Of a stretch of DNA of 64,000 nt, positions 6,727 through 16,630 are shown piece by piece; positions within the stretch are counted from its first letter, which is position 1; every line of letters begins with the position of its first letter. The translations under genes and the position numbers were made by a program. Origin of the DNA: Gillisia sp. UBA3175 (GTDB taxonomy: Bacteria; Bacteroidota; Bacteroidia; Flavobacteriales; Flavobacteriaceae). The stretch lies in contig DEXV01000003.1 in assembly GCA_002364325.1 (NCBI GenBank), positions 1,093,229 through 1,157,228 of the forward strand, in the 5' to 3' direction. The notes beneath the pieces were generated by a model. It had not been told where the DNA came from, made no database searches, and saw nothing but the letters and a program-made list of their open reading frames with translations.

Positions 6727-9513
6727 ATGGCAGTAGATATTTCAACGGTTAATCCCAAAGAAAACATAATTATTAAAGGTGCAAAACTTCATAATTTAAA
6801 AAATATTGATGTTGTAATACCAAGGAATAAATTAGTAGTGATCACAGGTCTTTCAGGCTCGGGTAAGTCTAGTTTGGCGTTCGACACTCTTTATGCTGAA
6901 GGTCAACGCAGATATGTAGAGAGTTTATCTTCTTATGCACGCCAGTTTCTTGGAAGACTAAATAAACCAAAAGTAGATTATATAAAAGGTATAGCTCCCG
7001 CAATCGCTATTGAACAAAAGGTGAATTCAACCAATCCTCGTTCTACGGTAGGAACTTCTACAGAAATTTACGATTACCTAAAACTTCTTTTTGCCAGAAT
7101 TGGGAAAACATATTCTCCTGTTTCTGGAAATGAAGTTAAAAAGGACACAGTAACAGATGTAATAAATTATGTAAAGTCATTTCCAGTAGGAGAAAAAATG
7201 TTATTACTCTCCCCTATTCATTTAGAAAATGGAAGAGTATTGAAGGAAAAACTAAATGTATTACTTCAGCAAGGTTATAGCAGAATAAAAGTAAAGGATG
7301 AGGTAGTTAGAATAGATGAAATTGATCTGGATAAACTTAAAGTTGAAGAGGTATCCTTAGTAGTAGATAGAATAGTCACGAAAGATGACGAAGATTTTTA
7401 TAACCGATTAGCAGATGCTTCACAAGCTGCATTTTTTGAAGGGAAAGGTGAATTATATCTTCAAAGTTTATCCGATAATAGACTTAGACACTTTAGCAAT
7501 AAGTTTGAATTAGACGGAATTACGTTTTTAGAGCCTAATGTTCATTTGTTCAGTTTTAATAATCCTTATGGAGCCTGTCCTAAATGTGAAGGTTATGGTG
7601 ATGTTATAGGAATAGATGAAGATCTGGTAATTCCAAACACAGCATTATCGGTCTATGAAAATGCAATTTTTCCCTGGCGAGGTGAGAGTATGAGCTGGTA
7701 CAGGGATCAGCTGGTAAATAATTCTAATAAATTCAAATTCCCTATACATAAACCATATTTTGAACTTACTCAGGAACAAAAAGACTTAATATGGACTGGA
7801 AATTCTCATTTTGAAGGTCTTAATACATTTTTTGAATTCTTAGAATCTAAGGCTTATAAGATCCAAAATAGAGTAATGTTATCCAGATACAGAGGTAAAA
7901 CAAAATGTACGGTTTGTAAAGGCAAACGATTACGCCCAGAAGTTAATTATGTAAAAATTGGCGGTGCTACAATTACAGATCTCGTTGAAAAACCGATGGA
8001 TAAGGTTCGTGATTTCTTTAGTAAATTGGAATTAAACGAATACGACACTCAAATTGCTAAGCGCTTATTAGCAGAAATTAATAATAGACTTCAATTTTTA
8101 TCTAATGTAGGTCTTGATTACCTAACATTGAATAGAAAATCCAACACCCTATCTGGTGGAGAATCTCAAAGGATCAATCTAGCCACTTCTTTAGGAAGTA
8201 GTCTGGTAGGATCTATGTATATTTTAGATGAACCTTCTATAGGTTTACACCCACGAGATACCAAAAAATTGATCGAAGTATTAAAGAACTTAAGGGACCT
8301 TGGAAATACTGTGATTGTTGTAGAACATGATGAAGATATTATGCGTGAGGCAGATGAGATCATAGATATTGGTCCTGAAGCGGGAACTCATGGTGGTGAA
8401 GTTGTAGCAACTGGAAACTTCAAAAAGATATTAAAGTCAGAATCCCTTACGGCGAAGTACTTAAATGGAACAATGAAGATCGAGGTTCCGGTAAAAAGAA
8501 GAACTTCAAAACAATATGTTAAGATAACAGGGGCACGGGAAAACAATTTAAAAAATATAGATGTCACTTTTCCATTAGGTGTATTTACCGCCATTACAGG
8601 AGTTTCTGGAAGTGGTAAAAGCACTTTAGTGAAAAAGATCCTTTATCCTGCCCTTCAAAAAAGCATTGGCGGCTATGGTGAAAAGGCTGGACAATTTTCC
8701 GGTATAGAAGGAGAGTATAAGAATACAAAATCTATAGAATTTGTAGATCAAAATCCAATTGGAAGATCTTCACGTTCTAATCCTGTAACTTATATTAAAG
8801 CTTATGATGATATAAGAAATCTATTTGCAAATCAGAAGCTATCCGTGATCCGTGGTTTTAAAGCAAAGCATTTCTCCTTTAATGTAGATGGAGGAAGATG
8901 TGAAACTTGTAAAGGTGAAGGTGAAGTTACCATAGAAATGCAATTCATGGCCGATGTACACTTGGAATGCGAAACTTGTAAAGGGAAAAGATTTAAGAAA
9001 GAAGTTTTAGAGGTTCACTTTGCTGAAAAGAATATTGATGATATTTTAAAAATGACCATTAATGAAGCTATTGAATTTTTCAAAATAAATGATGAAACTA
9101 AGATAACTAAAAAATTAAAGCCCTTACAAGATGTTGGATTGGGATATGTGCAATTAGGCCAAAGTAGTTCAACCTTATCTGGTGGAGAAGCACAACGTAT
9201 TAAATTGGCTTCGTTCTTAGTAAAAGGTGTTACAAAGGAAAAGGCGTTATTCATTTTTGATGAACCAACTACAGGATTACATTTTCATGATATTCAAAAG
9301 CTTCTCAAATCCTTTAATGCACTTTTAGATAAAGGCCATTCAGTAATTGTTATAGAACATAATATGGACCTAGTTAAATGTGCAGATCATGTGATAGACC
9401 TTGGACTTGATGGTGGAGAGAATGGCGGATATCTCATTGCTGAAGGAACTCCGGAAGAAGTTGCGAAAAACAAGAAATCTTACACCGCTCCCTTTCTTAA
9501 AGAAAAACTCTAA
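6727..9513 (+). CDS. uvrA: Excinuclease ABC subunit A
   Basis: Damage-recognition ATPase of nucleotide excision repair, acting with UvrB and UvrC. 928 residues, normal length. Two ABC ATPase halves: Walker A GLSGSGKSS near 43-51 and GVSGSGKST near 625-633; signatures LSGGESQRI and LSGGEAQRI; Walker B regions ending ILDEPSIGLH and IFDEPTTGLH. Zinc-binding cysteine pairs are present: CPKCEGYG with a second pair CTVCKGKR in the first half, CETCKGEGE with CETCKGKR in the second. The ATG at 6727 is 24 bases from a perfect -7 element. It stands alone, divergent from the sigma factor. This cytoplasmic UvrA is the canonical type; I see no truncation. Confidence 0.97.
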   Translation: MAVDISTVNPKENIIIKGAKLHNLKNIDVVIPRNKLVVITGLSGSGKSSLAFDTLYAEGQRRYVESLSSYARQFLGRLNKPKVDYIKGIAPAIAIEQKVNSTNPRSTVGTSTEIYDYLKLLFARIGKTYSPVSGNEVKKDTVTDVINYVKSFPVGEKMLLLSPIHLENGRVLKEKLNVLLQQGYSRIKVKDEVVRIDEIDLDKLKVEEVSLVVDRIVTKDDEDFYNRLADASQAAFFEGKGELYLQSLSDNRLRHFSNKFELDGITFLEPNVHLFSFNNPYGACPKCEGYGDVIGIDEDLVIPNTALSVYENAIFPWRGESMSWYRDQLVNNSNKFKFPIHKPYFELTQEQKDLIWTGNSHFEGLNTFFEFLESKAYKIQNRVMLSRYRGKTKCTVCKGKRLRPEVNYVKIGGATITDLVEKPMDKVRDFFSKLELNEYDTQIAKRLLAEINNRLQFLSNVGLDYLTLNRKSNTLSGGESQRINLATSLGSSLVGSMYILDEPSIGLHPRDTKKLIEVLKNLRDLGNTVIVVEHDEDIMREADEIIDIGPEAGTHGGEVVATGNFKKILKSESLTAKYLNGTMKIEVPVKRRTSKQYVKITGARENNLKNIDVTFPLGVFTAITGVSGSGKSTLVKKILYPALQKSIGGYGEKAGQFSGIEGEYKNTKSIEFVDQNPIGRSSRSNPVTYIKAYDDIRNLFANQKLSVIRGFKAKHFSFNVDGGRCETCKGEGEVTIEMQFMADVHLECETCKGKRFKKEVLEVHFAEKNIDDILKMTINEAIEFFKINDETKITKKLKPLQDVGLGYVQLGQSSSTLSGGEAQRIKLASFLVKGVTKEKALFIFDEPTTGLHFHDIQKLLKSFNALLDKGHSVIVIEHNMDLVKCADHVIDLGLDGGENGGYLIAEGTPEEVAKNKKSYTAPFLKEKL

Positions 9514-9688
9514 TCAAGAATTATTGTATTCCTGAAAAAATATGATAGATAAGCTTCTATTTACATTTTAAAATTTCTAATTAGTATAAGGTATAGGGAA
9601 AACTACCCAGGTTTTGGCACGCAGTTTGTAATAGTTGGAATAACCACACCCAACTAAAATTAATTTGTATAAACCTAAAAACACCCCT

Positions 9689-10930
9689 ATGAAAAATTTA
9701 GCACTTTTTTTTGCCCTGCTCTTCGTTGGATGGTCGGCTTCGGCCAGTTCTACAAGTAATTCTAGTTCTTACCCCATTAAGAGTTATGGAGAATCCTTCA
9801 TTTTCGTAGAAGGTGGAGTAGAGTTTGCTATTTATCCAAATGGTGAATTCGATTTTTATTATAATCCTGAGTTCACTAACAATCCCTCTAAATGGTCGAA
9901 TCCAAGATCAAATATTAGTTATAATTCCGGATACAATTATGATCCATATGTACAATATGATGATTATGGTGCTGTAGTTCAAATAGAAAATGTACCCGTA
10001 TATTATGATTATTATGGAAGAATAACCCAGGCAGGTCGTATTGATATAGATTATAACAGAAATGGTATTGTTTCCAGAGTTGGTGGATTAAATATTAAGT
10101 ATAACAATTTTAATCAGCCTGTATATTACTCCGGTTATATAAATAATTATAACAGAGGATATGTTTACAGACCGTGGCACAAATATTATGTAAGACCAAT
10201 AGATACCTATAGAGTTGTATACAATCAGCCTTATAGATCTTATTACGAACCAGTTCGTATGAACTATGGTCAATATGTGTCTTATTATAATAGCAATAAT
10301 CATTACTATAAGCATAAGAATGATTACTATAGACCGGAAAGCAATAATGTAGTGTATCATAATGGTAGAAGAACATCTGAAGTTAGAAATGTAAAACCAG
10401 CTACTAGATCTTCCGAGAACATAGGTAGAAGAAGTAATAATGTTATCTCAAAAAATAGCTCAGAAAGGGTAAGTCGAGATTATAGCAATAATAACAAGAT
10501 GGAAAGAAGTTCAGATCCTAGAAGTAATTCTAGAAACGAGATTTCAACTTCTCAAAGAACTTATAATACTGCGCGTTCTTCTAATAGTGTAAATTCTGGA
10601 ATAGTTTCTAAAGAGACTCGATCCAATCCAACTCAGAGAACAGTTACAATAGAAAGAGAAACTAATAATGCTCGTCCAAATACATCCTCCAGAGTTCAAG
10701 AATCTCAAACTGTTACAGCAGAAAATGTAAGATCCGTTGCCCCGCAAAGACATACTACAATTCAAAGAGGCAGAAGTCAAGGTAATTCGAATTCAGCTAA
10801 AGTTTTAGAGAGAGCTCCAAATAATATAAAAGTAGATGCTGCTAGAACAAGCAGAAGTTCAGATTCAACAAGAGATTCAAGAACAGCTACTTCGTCAAGA
10901 GTGAACTCCAGAAGTTCTAAAATTAAATAA
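9689..10930 (+). CDS. Secreted Tyr/Asn-rich protein with basic Ser/Arg/Asn low-complexity tail, unknown function
   Basis: Counted from the ATG at 9689 the product has 413 residues; an in-frame TTG at 9665 overlaps a promoter-like TTAATTTG and is rejected. Signal peptide 1-19 (MKNLALFFALLFVGWSASA). Residues about 35-130 form a small-domain region with repeated motifs: IYPNGEFDFYYNPEF, VPVYYDYYGRITQAGRIDIDY and RNGIVSRVGGLNIKY, which look like short beta-strand repeats. About 135-215 is very Tyr/Asn/Arg rich, and 220-413 is low-complexity Ser/Arg/Asn/Thr. No cysteine-based or enzymatic motif is seen, and no T9SS C-terminal domain is obvious. A surface or matrix protein is plausible but not shown. 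Confidence 0.8.
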   Translation: MKNLALFFALLFVGWSASASSTSNSSSYPIKSYGESFIFVEGGVEFAIYPNGEFDFYYNPEFTNNPSKWSNPRSNISYNSGYNYDPYVQYDDYGAVVQIENVPVYYDYYGRITQAGRIDIDYNRNGIVSRVGGLNIKYNNFNQPVYYSGYINNYNRGYVYRPWHKYYVRPIDTYRVVYNQPYRSYYEPVRMNYGQYVSYYNSNNHYYKHKNDYYRPESNNVVYHNGRRTSEVRNVKPATRSSENIGRRSNNVISKNSSERVSRDYSNNNKMERSSDPRSNSRNEISTSQRTYNTARSSNSVNSGIVSKETRSNPTQRTVTIERETNNARPNTSSRVQESQTVTAENVRSVAPQRHTTIQRGRSQGNSNSAKVLERAPNNIKVDAARTSRSSDSTRDSRTATSSRVNSRSSKIK

Positions 10931-10960
10931 TAAGTTAAAGTTTTTTGGTTGGTTAGTTAG

Positions 10961-11000
10961 GAAATCTCCATTAGCATTGAAAAATGTGGTGGGGATTTTC
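10961..11000. terminator. Putative bidirectional terminator between convergent genes
   Basis: GAAATCTCC pairs with GGGGATTTTC across a 21-base loop that itself contains CATT-GAAA-AATG. It sits between two convergent stop codons (10930 and 11030). No long U-run follows, so this is a moderate call. Confidence 0.4.
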
Positions 11001-11029
11001 ATTTATAGAAGTTTTAATATTTAAGATTA

Positions 11030-12481
11030 TTACTTCCAGTATTTTCTTACTAATTGATTAACATCTTCAGAAAAATTAAACCTAAGCGCAACAACTATAT
11101 AAATAACTGTCACCAAAATTGATTTTAGTGCAATGTTTATTATAGGATGGAACGGAAATTCCCAAAAGTAAAATGAAACCGTTAATCCAGCTACAAACAT
11201 TAAAATATAGAAGGTATCCAAGGTGAAGGGCTGCATTTTAAATTTGTTAAGTACAATTAGCAACTTAGAGATATTGTAGACCGCAAAGGCTAAAAAGCTG
11301 GCAAGCGCGGCACCTAAAATTCCAAATTTCGGAATTAGTATCAAATTGAATACAAAAGCAACTATGGAAAGTACAACTCCAAATAAAAGTACTATCCTGT
11401 AGTAATCTGAATTGAACAAAACACTATTCACATTCCCCAACATATTATCGAAGAGTTTTACCAATGAAAGCAACAAGACTATAGTCGTACTAATTTGATA
11501 TTCTACTGGGATCAATTTATAAAGCTCATTGATGTTTACAATGATCAAGACAAAAATTATAGCGCTTACCACTAAAAGTGTAAGCGAACTTCGCTTGTAA
11601 AGGTCCTTAAGAGAGCTCTTATCACTGCTATTAAGCAAACTAGCTGTGAGTGGGTGAATTATTTGGTGCATGGCTTTCTGCGGCACTGAGATCACGGTAG
11701 CTATATATACCGCAATTCCATAAATCGCTACATTCTCAATTGGCAAATAATGTTCTATCATTACTTTATCTAGATCTAATAAAATAGTAGCTACCGAACC
11801 GGCAATTAGAATTAGTGCAGAATATTTTAAAACAGTATTTAAATTGGTAGGTAAAGCCAAGGTAAAAGAAGGCTTATATAAGGAAAAGGCATACAGCTGC
11901 ATTGCAATTGCTCTAAGTACAAATACCATCATCATTGCATAAATGAAATATTCCACACTTAAAACCGAGAAATAAACCAGAAATAGTAAGATCGTTACAC
12001 AGAGTCTATGGAAAACTTCTTTCATGAAATTCCCAAAAACACTTTGATAATTTATTTTAGACCATGCAAAAAATATCTCAAAATAGGCAGTGGCAAATGC
12101 AATTATAAAGATTAGCCAGATGTAGGGTTTTACCAATTCATTTCCTGCATCAAAATAATTCAGCAACCAAGAGTAGCTATAAACTCCAATCATTCCCATA
12201 AGAATAGATACACCTAATGGCAACAGTAGAATCAAGTTTAATAATTTATCTTTTTCTTCTTTGGTTTTATAAGAGGTATAGAATTTAACTAAGGTATTAT
12301 GTACACCAAAGGCCATAAAGGGCCATACCAGATTTGCTGCAGATAATAAAAAACTCACCAATCCATAATATTCCTTTTCTAAGAAATAGGTGAATAAGAA
12401 CAGCGTATTAACAGCCCCGATCCCAAACCCAAAATAGGTAGTGATCATATTTTTAAAAGACTGCTTTATTATTACTCCCAT
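11030..12481 (-). CDS. Polysaccharide/lipid-linked oligosaccharide flippase (MVF/Wzx-like)
   Basis: 483-residue polytopic protein with about 14 hydrophobic segments spread over its whole length, the pattern of the MOP superfamily flippases that move lipid-linked sugars across the inner membrane. N-terminus MGVIIKQSFKNMITTYFGFG is typical of Wzx-like proteins, and the LIPKFGILGAALASFLAFAV segment near 390 matches the family's repeated FGILGAA motif. It is the last gene of a minus-strand operon (DUF4834, YfhO, glycosyltransferase, flippase), 6 nt behind the glycosyltransferase. That context supports a role in surface-glycan export; the substrate is unknown. Confidence 0.85.
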   Translation of the reverse strand: MGVIIKQSFKNMITTYFGFGIGAVNTLFLFTYFLEKEYYGLVSFLLSAANLVWPFMAFGVHNTLVKFYTSYKTKEEKDKLLNLILLLPLGVSILMGMIGVYSYSWLLNYFDAGNELVKPYIWLIFIIAFATAYFEIFFAWSKINYQSVFGNFMKEVFHRLCVTILLFLVYFSVLSVEYFIYAMMMVFVLRAIAMQLYAFSLYKPSFTLALPTNLNTVLKYSALILIAGSVATILLDLDKVMIEHYLPIENVAIYGIAVYIATVISVPQKAMHQIIHPLTASLLNSSDKSSLKDLYKRSSLTLLVVSAIIFVLIIVNINELYKLIPVEYQISTTIVLLLSLVKLFDNMLGNVNSVLFNSDYYRIVLLFGVVLSIVAFVFNLILIPKFGILGAALASFLAFAVYNISKLLIVLNKFKMQPFTLDTFYILMFVAGLTVSFYFWEFPFHPIINIALKSILVTVIYIVVALRFNFSEDVNQLVRKYWK

Positions 12482-12487
12482 TTTTCC

Positions 12488-13771
12488 TTATTCTGCTTTT
12501 AAAAGGTTGGCTAGGTCTTGCGTTAAATTACGACGACTATATTTTTCAATGTTATGCGAATCTATTTTTAAATTATCAAGTTTATATTCTAGGTAAGAAG
12601 TTAAAATCTTAGATTTTAAATTATCATGATCTTTATATGTAAAATAATTCCCCGAGGAAGTCTCCTTCAATATTCCATTAACATCCCAATCTTTTGGTCC
12701 AATTGCGATAATAGGGCGTTTTGCTGCCAAATATTCAAATAATTTCCCTGGAATAATCCCTTTTGTTTCTTCGGAATCTATTTCAATTAGAAGCAAAACT
12801 TGTGATGATCTCTGAAGGTGATTTGCTTCCTTATGAGTAACATACCCCTTCAGCATCAAATTATCTTCAAGATCATATGCCTTTATAGAATTAACAACAG
12901 CCTGACTTACTGTTCCAACTAAATTAAGCTGAAGATCATGGGCGAAATCTTCATTTTCCGTATTTATCTCCTTTAGAACCTTCCATAAATTTTCTGGATT
13001 TCTTTCTGAAAGCAAAGATCCAATATGGGATAAGGTAAATTTTGAATCTAATAAAACATTTTCACTTAATTCTGAATCAAATCCGTTGGTGATAACTCTT
13101 ATAGGTTTGGAAGTCTTTCTACTGAATTCTTCTTTTGTTTTAAAACTAGTAGTGATTATTTGATCTGCTGAAGTTAATACCTCTGTTTCCAATTTAATGT
13201 GCTTCGTTTTAGCTGAAGCGGATAGCTTTAATTTTTTATGATATCCGATCTCTGTCCAGGGATCCCTAAAATCGGTCATCCATTTTATTGGAAGAGTTTT
13301 TTTCAATTCTAAACCTATGAGATGTAAACTATGCGGAGGGCCAGTAGTGATAATTGTATCTATAGCATTTTCTAGAAGATATTGCTTTAAGAATTTTACT
13401 GAAGATTTTACCCAAAATTTCCTTGCATCTGGAATAAAGAAATTCCCTCTAATATAAAGAAAGAGTTTTTGTAGCATCCCTTGTTTATTAGCCTCTTCAA
13501 TTATACCACTACTAATTTTTGAAGTTTGCTTTTTCGAAAATAGTTTAGCAAAGAAATAAGGTTCAAAAATGGGTTTCTTGATGACGGTTATTCCAACAGG
13601 AACTTCATTCAATAAAGATTCATCCTGAATAGGAAAATTTGGATTTTCTGGTGTATAAATAATAGGATCTATACCAAAATCACGCAGGTATTTAGAGAAT
13701 TTCAACCAACGTTGCACTCCGGGACCTCCCGCAGGTGGCCAATAATAAGTAATTATTAAAACCTTTTTCAT
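12488..13771 (-). CDS. Glycosyltransferase, GT4-like (GT-B fold)
   Basis: 427 residues. N-terminal Rossmann-like half opens with MKKVLIITYYWPPAGGPGVQ, a common start in bacterial GT4 enzymes, followed by FRDPWTE near 165. The C-terminal half has VITNGFDSE, SHIGSLLSERNPE and GKLFEYLAAKRPIIAIGP near 340-360, the nucleotide-sugar binding region with a Glu in the expected place. It should act on the cytoplasmic face of the inner membrane. It is located between the YfhO gene (34 nt upstream) and the flippase (6 nt downstream), so it probably decorates or builds the glycan those proteins handle. Donor and acceptor cannot be told from sequence. Confidence 0.88.
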   Translation of the reverse strand: MKKVLIITYYWPPAGGPGVQRWLKFSKYLRDFGIDPIIYTPENPNFPIQDESLLNEVPVGITVIKKPIFEPYFFAKLFSKKQTSKISSGIIEEANKQGMLQKLFLYIRGNFFIPDARKFWVKSSVKFLKQYLLENAIDTIITTGPPHSLHLIGLELKKTLPIKWMTDFRDPWTEIGYHKKLKLSASAKTKHIKLETEVLTSADQIITTSFKTKEEFSRKTSKPIRVITNGFDSELSENVLLDSKFTLSHIGSLLSERNPENLWKVLKEINTENEDFAHDLQLNLVGTVSQAVVNSIKAYDLEDNLMLKGYVTHKEANHLQRSSQVLLLIEIDSEETKGIIPGKLFEYLAAKRPIIAIGPKDWDVNGILKETSSGNYFTYKDHDNLKSKILTSYLEYKLDNLKIDSHNIEKYSRRNLTQDLANLLKAE

Positions 13772-13805
13772 ATTAGCACTTTAAGAATCGTTGATTGGGA
13801 TTGCT

Positions 13806-16223
13806 TTAAGCGCGCTTTTTATAAGAATATACCAATCCGCCAAAGGTTAACAAAGCCAGAAGTATAGAACTTGCAAGTGAAATACCACTTCCTATTTTTA
13901 TAACTTGTGGTTCAAATTTAAAAATAATGCTATGATCTCCTGCGGGAACATTCATTCCTCTTAGGGCATAATCTACTTTGAAATGTGGAACTTTTTGTCC
14001 ATCTAAATAGGAATTCCATCCATTTTCATAATACATTTCAGAAAATACAGCTACTTGATCCATCGCAGAAGTCGACTTGTATTCTAAATGATTCGGCTTA
14101 TAACTAACCAATTTTATGCTCGCAGTAGAATCCGGAGAATTACTGAATTTTAACTCTTCTTTGTATTCAGAATTAACTACCGCCGTTTGACTAAGTTCGG
14201 TATCAGCCAAACTTAAGATCTCTTCATCCGGACTATTCACCCAGTTCACATTATTCACAAACCAAGCATTGCCAAGGGCATCCGGATTCTGTTGTGCTAC
14301 AGCACCTTCCTTTGTAGGAACAATAATATATTTTACATTTAACAAGTTTAAAATCTTAAGATTATTCTTTGAAATATAGAAGTCGTAAAGCTCTTGCATC
14401 CTTTTTGGTTTAGCTGCGTGATAACCGCCAATAGAATTATGGTAATAAGAAGTTTTGCCGGTATTAAATGGACTTTCTGATAGATCGAAAACTCGAAAAT
14501 GCTCAGTGTCCTCTAGTATTTTTTGATCTGCACTAGATTTCTGAAATGGGGTTTTCATCACTCTAGCTGCCACAAAATCATCACTATTCACATATCTTCT
14601 ATCTACTCCAACAAGATCAAAGAGGATCAAGATTACAAATCCTAAAATGGCAATATTCTTAGTTATAAGCTCTTTTAAATATCCAAAAATTAATCCTGCA
14701 GCGATCACTACTAAAATAAGAGATCTTAACGTATCGGAAGTAAAAATAGACATTCTATCTTCCTTTAAAGCTCTTACAAACTCTACTCCCATTTGTTCAT
14801 TATAAACAGAGTCACTTCCTCCGCTAAAATTAAAAAATGCCGATTTAAATAATAGTAAGGTTAATGCTAATCCACCTGTTATAATAGTAGCCCATTTTAA
14901 AGCAGCATGCTTTTCTTCTTTTCTATCGAATTCATTAAACAATTTGTATAATCCAAAGATTGCAAGAATAGGTACACATAACTCTAGTATGATCTGAATG
15001 GATGATACTGCTCTAAACTTATTGTATAATGGGATATAATCGATAAAAAACGCGGTCACCAATTCAAAATTCTTCCCCCATGAAAGAATTAATGAAAGTA
15101 AAGTACCTCCAACTATCCACCATTTTAATCTCCCTTTTATTAAGAACAAGGCAAATACAAACAAGAATATAATTGAAGCACCAATATATGCCGGAGCTCC
15201 AACAAATGGCTGATCTCCCCAATAAGTGGGAGCGCTTTCAGTAAAATCTTTGGCTTGGGCGTTTGATGCACCCATTCGTATTAACTGGGCATACATTTCG
15301 GAATCCTCATCTAATTTCTCCGAGCTGGAACCTCCCATAAACCTCGGAATGAATAGGTTGAAAGATTCAATAATTCCATAACTATATTCAGTTATGTATT
15401 CATAATTTAATCCAGTAGATTCTTTTTCGGTTCCTTCGGGGGTTATGGATAAACCAGAATCACTTCTCGTACTAAATTGAGTATATTCCTGAGTTGCCAT
15501 TAAATTGGTAGCATTCGTACCCACAGCTATAATTACCGCTACCAACATAACTCCTAAAGCTTTAAAAAAATGTGGTAACTGTTTTTTCCTGAAAGCGTCT
15601 AATAAATAAACTGCGCCAATTATTAAAACAAGAAGTAGTAAATAATAGGTCATTTGGAAATGGTTAGCACCTATTTCCAAAGCCATCGCGAAAGACAATA
15701 CTATAAAACCAAAGAGATATTTGCTTCTAAAGCATAGTAGAATACCCGCAATTACAGCTGGCATATATGCAATAGCATGAGCTTTGGCATTGTGACCCAC
15801 TCCTAGTATAATTATTAAATAGGTAGAAAAGCCAAAAGCCAATGCACCTAAAAAAGCTAATTTATAATCGAGTTTTAAAGTGATAAGCAACAGATAAAAT
15901 CCTATAAAATATAGAAATAGGTAATCTGCAGGCCTTGGTAAAAATCGTAATGCCGAATCTAATTTCTTAATATAATTGTGGGGATAATACGCTCCAAGTT
16001 GGTAGGTAGGCATTCCTCCAAAGGCGGCATCTGTCCAAAATGTTTCTTCGCCTGTAGCAGCTCTAAAATCATTTTGCTGTTTGGCCATTCCAGTATATTG
16101 TACAATATCACTTTGGAAAATTTCTTTTCCCTGAAGCACAGGACTAAAATAAGTTAGAGAAATAATTATGAAACCAATTACCACTAAAAGATGTGGCAGT
16201 AACCCTTTTAAAGATCTAAACAT
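13806..16223 (-). CDS. YfhO family membrane protein
   Basis: 805 residues with about 12 transmembrane segments in the first 540 residues, a large extracytoplasmic domain around 545-770 and a final membrane helix (about 780-798, ISLASSILLALLTFGGLVYS). N-terminal LTYFSPVLQGKEIFQSDIVQ and FWTDAAFGGMPTYQLGA carry the acidic residues typical of GT-C-fold proteins. In Gram-positive bacteria YfhO relatives glycosylate teichoic acids with lipid-linked sugars; in Bacteroidota the family is common but unassigned. Second gene of the glycan operon, starting 25 nt after DUF4834. Confidence 0.88.
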   Translation of the reverse strand: MFRSLKGLLPHLLVVIGFIIISLTYFSPVLQGKEIFQSDIVQYTGMAKQQNDFRAATGEETFWTDAAFGGMPTYQLGAYYPHNYIKKLDSALRFLPRPADYLFLYFIGFYLLLITLKLDYKLAFLGALAFGFSTYLIIILGVGHNAKAHAIAYMPAVIAGILLCFRSKYLFGFIVLSFAMALEIGANHFQMTYYLLLLVLIIGAVYLLDAFRKKQLPHFFKALGVMLVAVIIAVGTNATNLMATQEYTQFSTRSDSGLSITPEGTEKESTGLNYEYITEYSYGIIESFNLFIPRFMGGSSSEKLDEDSEMYAQLIRMGASNAQAKDFTESAPTYWGDQPFVGAPAYIGASIIFLFVFALFLIKGRLKWWIVGGTLLSLILSWGKNFELVTAFFIDYIPLYNKFRAVSSIQIILELCVPILAIFGLYKLFNEFDRKEEKHAALKWATIITGGLALTLLLFKSAFFNFSGGSDSVYNEQMGVEFVRALKEDRMSIFTSDTLRSLILVVIAAGLIFGYLKELITKNIAILGFVILILFDLVGVDRRYVNSDDFVAARVMKTPFQKSSADQKILEDTEHFRVFDLSESPFNTGKTSYYHNSIGGYHAAKPKRMQELYDFYISKNNLKILNLLNVKYIIVPTKEGAVAQQNPDALGNAWFVNNVNWVNSPDEEILSLADTELSQTAVVNSEYKEELKFSNSPDSTASIKLVSYKPNHLEYKSTSAMDQVAVFSEMYYENGWNSYLDGQKVPHFKVDYALRGMNVPAGDHSIIFKFEPQVIKIGSGISLASSILLALLTFGGLVYSYKKRA

Positions 16224-16248
16224 AGAAAGAATTTAATAGGTACGAAAA

Positions 16249-16521
16249 TTAATCAATTTCTTCGTAATCTATGTACTCCCCTACTTTTTTCTTAGATTTT
16301 AAGCCGTCTCCGGGTTTTTTATCTATAGTAACATCAGACTTTTTAGAAGTATTTGGCTGAGTTCGCTGATTGAATTGTTGTTGAAAACTATTTCCAATTC
16401 GTTTTAGAAAATATTTTAAAATAATCGGTCCAAAATATCTTATAAAGATCTTGAATGCAAAATATATTAATAGAATTATTAATACCGTTTTTAAAATAGA
16501 TTGAAATGAAGCTTCGTACAT
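16249..16521 (-). CDS. DUF4834 family small membrane protein
   Basis: I place the start at the ATG at 16521 (90 residues), not the longer frame from 16563, because a perfect -7 element (TAATTTTG on the minus strand, 16539-16546) lies inside that extension. One or two overlapping membrane segments at about 8-35 (ILKTVLIILLIYFAFKIFIR) are followed by a basic Gln/Lys-rich stretch and a conserved ending KKVGEYIDYEEID. This is the DUF4834 pattern in flavobacteria. First gene of the operon with YfhO, glycosyltransferase and flippase. Role unknown. Confidence 0.85.
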   Translation of the reverse strand: MYEASFQSILKTVLIILLIYFAFKIFIRYFGPIILKYFLKRIGNSFQQQFNQRTQPNTSKKSDVTIDKKPGDGLKSKKKVGEYIDYEEID

Positions 16522-16538
16522 TTTTCCTTCAGTTTGTG

Positions 16539-16546
16539 CAAAATTA
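16539..16546 (-). promoter_or_regulatory. -7 element TAATTTTG of the DUF4834-YfhO operon
   Basis: Exact TAnnTTTG match on the minus strand, 18 bases before the ATG at 16521. It fixes the start choice for DUF4834. Confidence 0.5.
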
Positions 16547-16601
16547 CTATTAAGACTAGACAAATTGGGTATTTATATCCTAAAAAAATAATAAAATCTT
16601 C

Positions 16602-16609
16602 TATATTTG
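16602..16609 (+). promoter_or_regulatory. -7 element TATATTTG of the outer-membrane protein gene
   Basis: Exact TAnnTTTG match, 21 bases before the ATG at 16631. It overlaps an in-frame TTG at 16607, which therefore cannot be the start. Confidence 0.5.
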
Positions 16610-16630
16610 ATCAGACTAACAACTTCTATT

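Noticed and set aside
10088-10376. Two overlapping minus-strand frames rich in Ile or Tyr
   Set aside because: They are antisense to the Tyr/Asn codons of the secreted protein gene; low-complexity sequence produces long open frames by chance.
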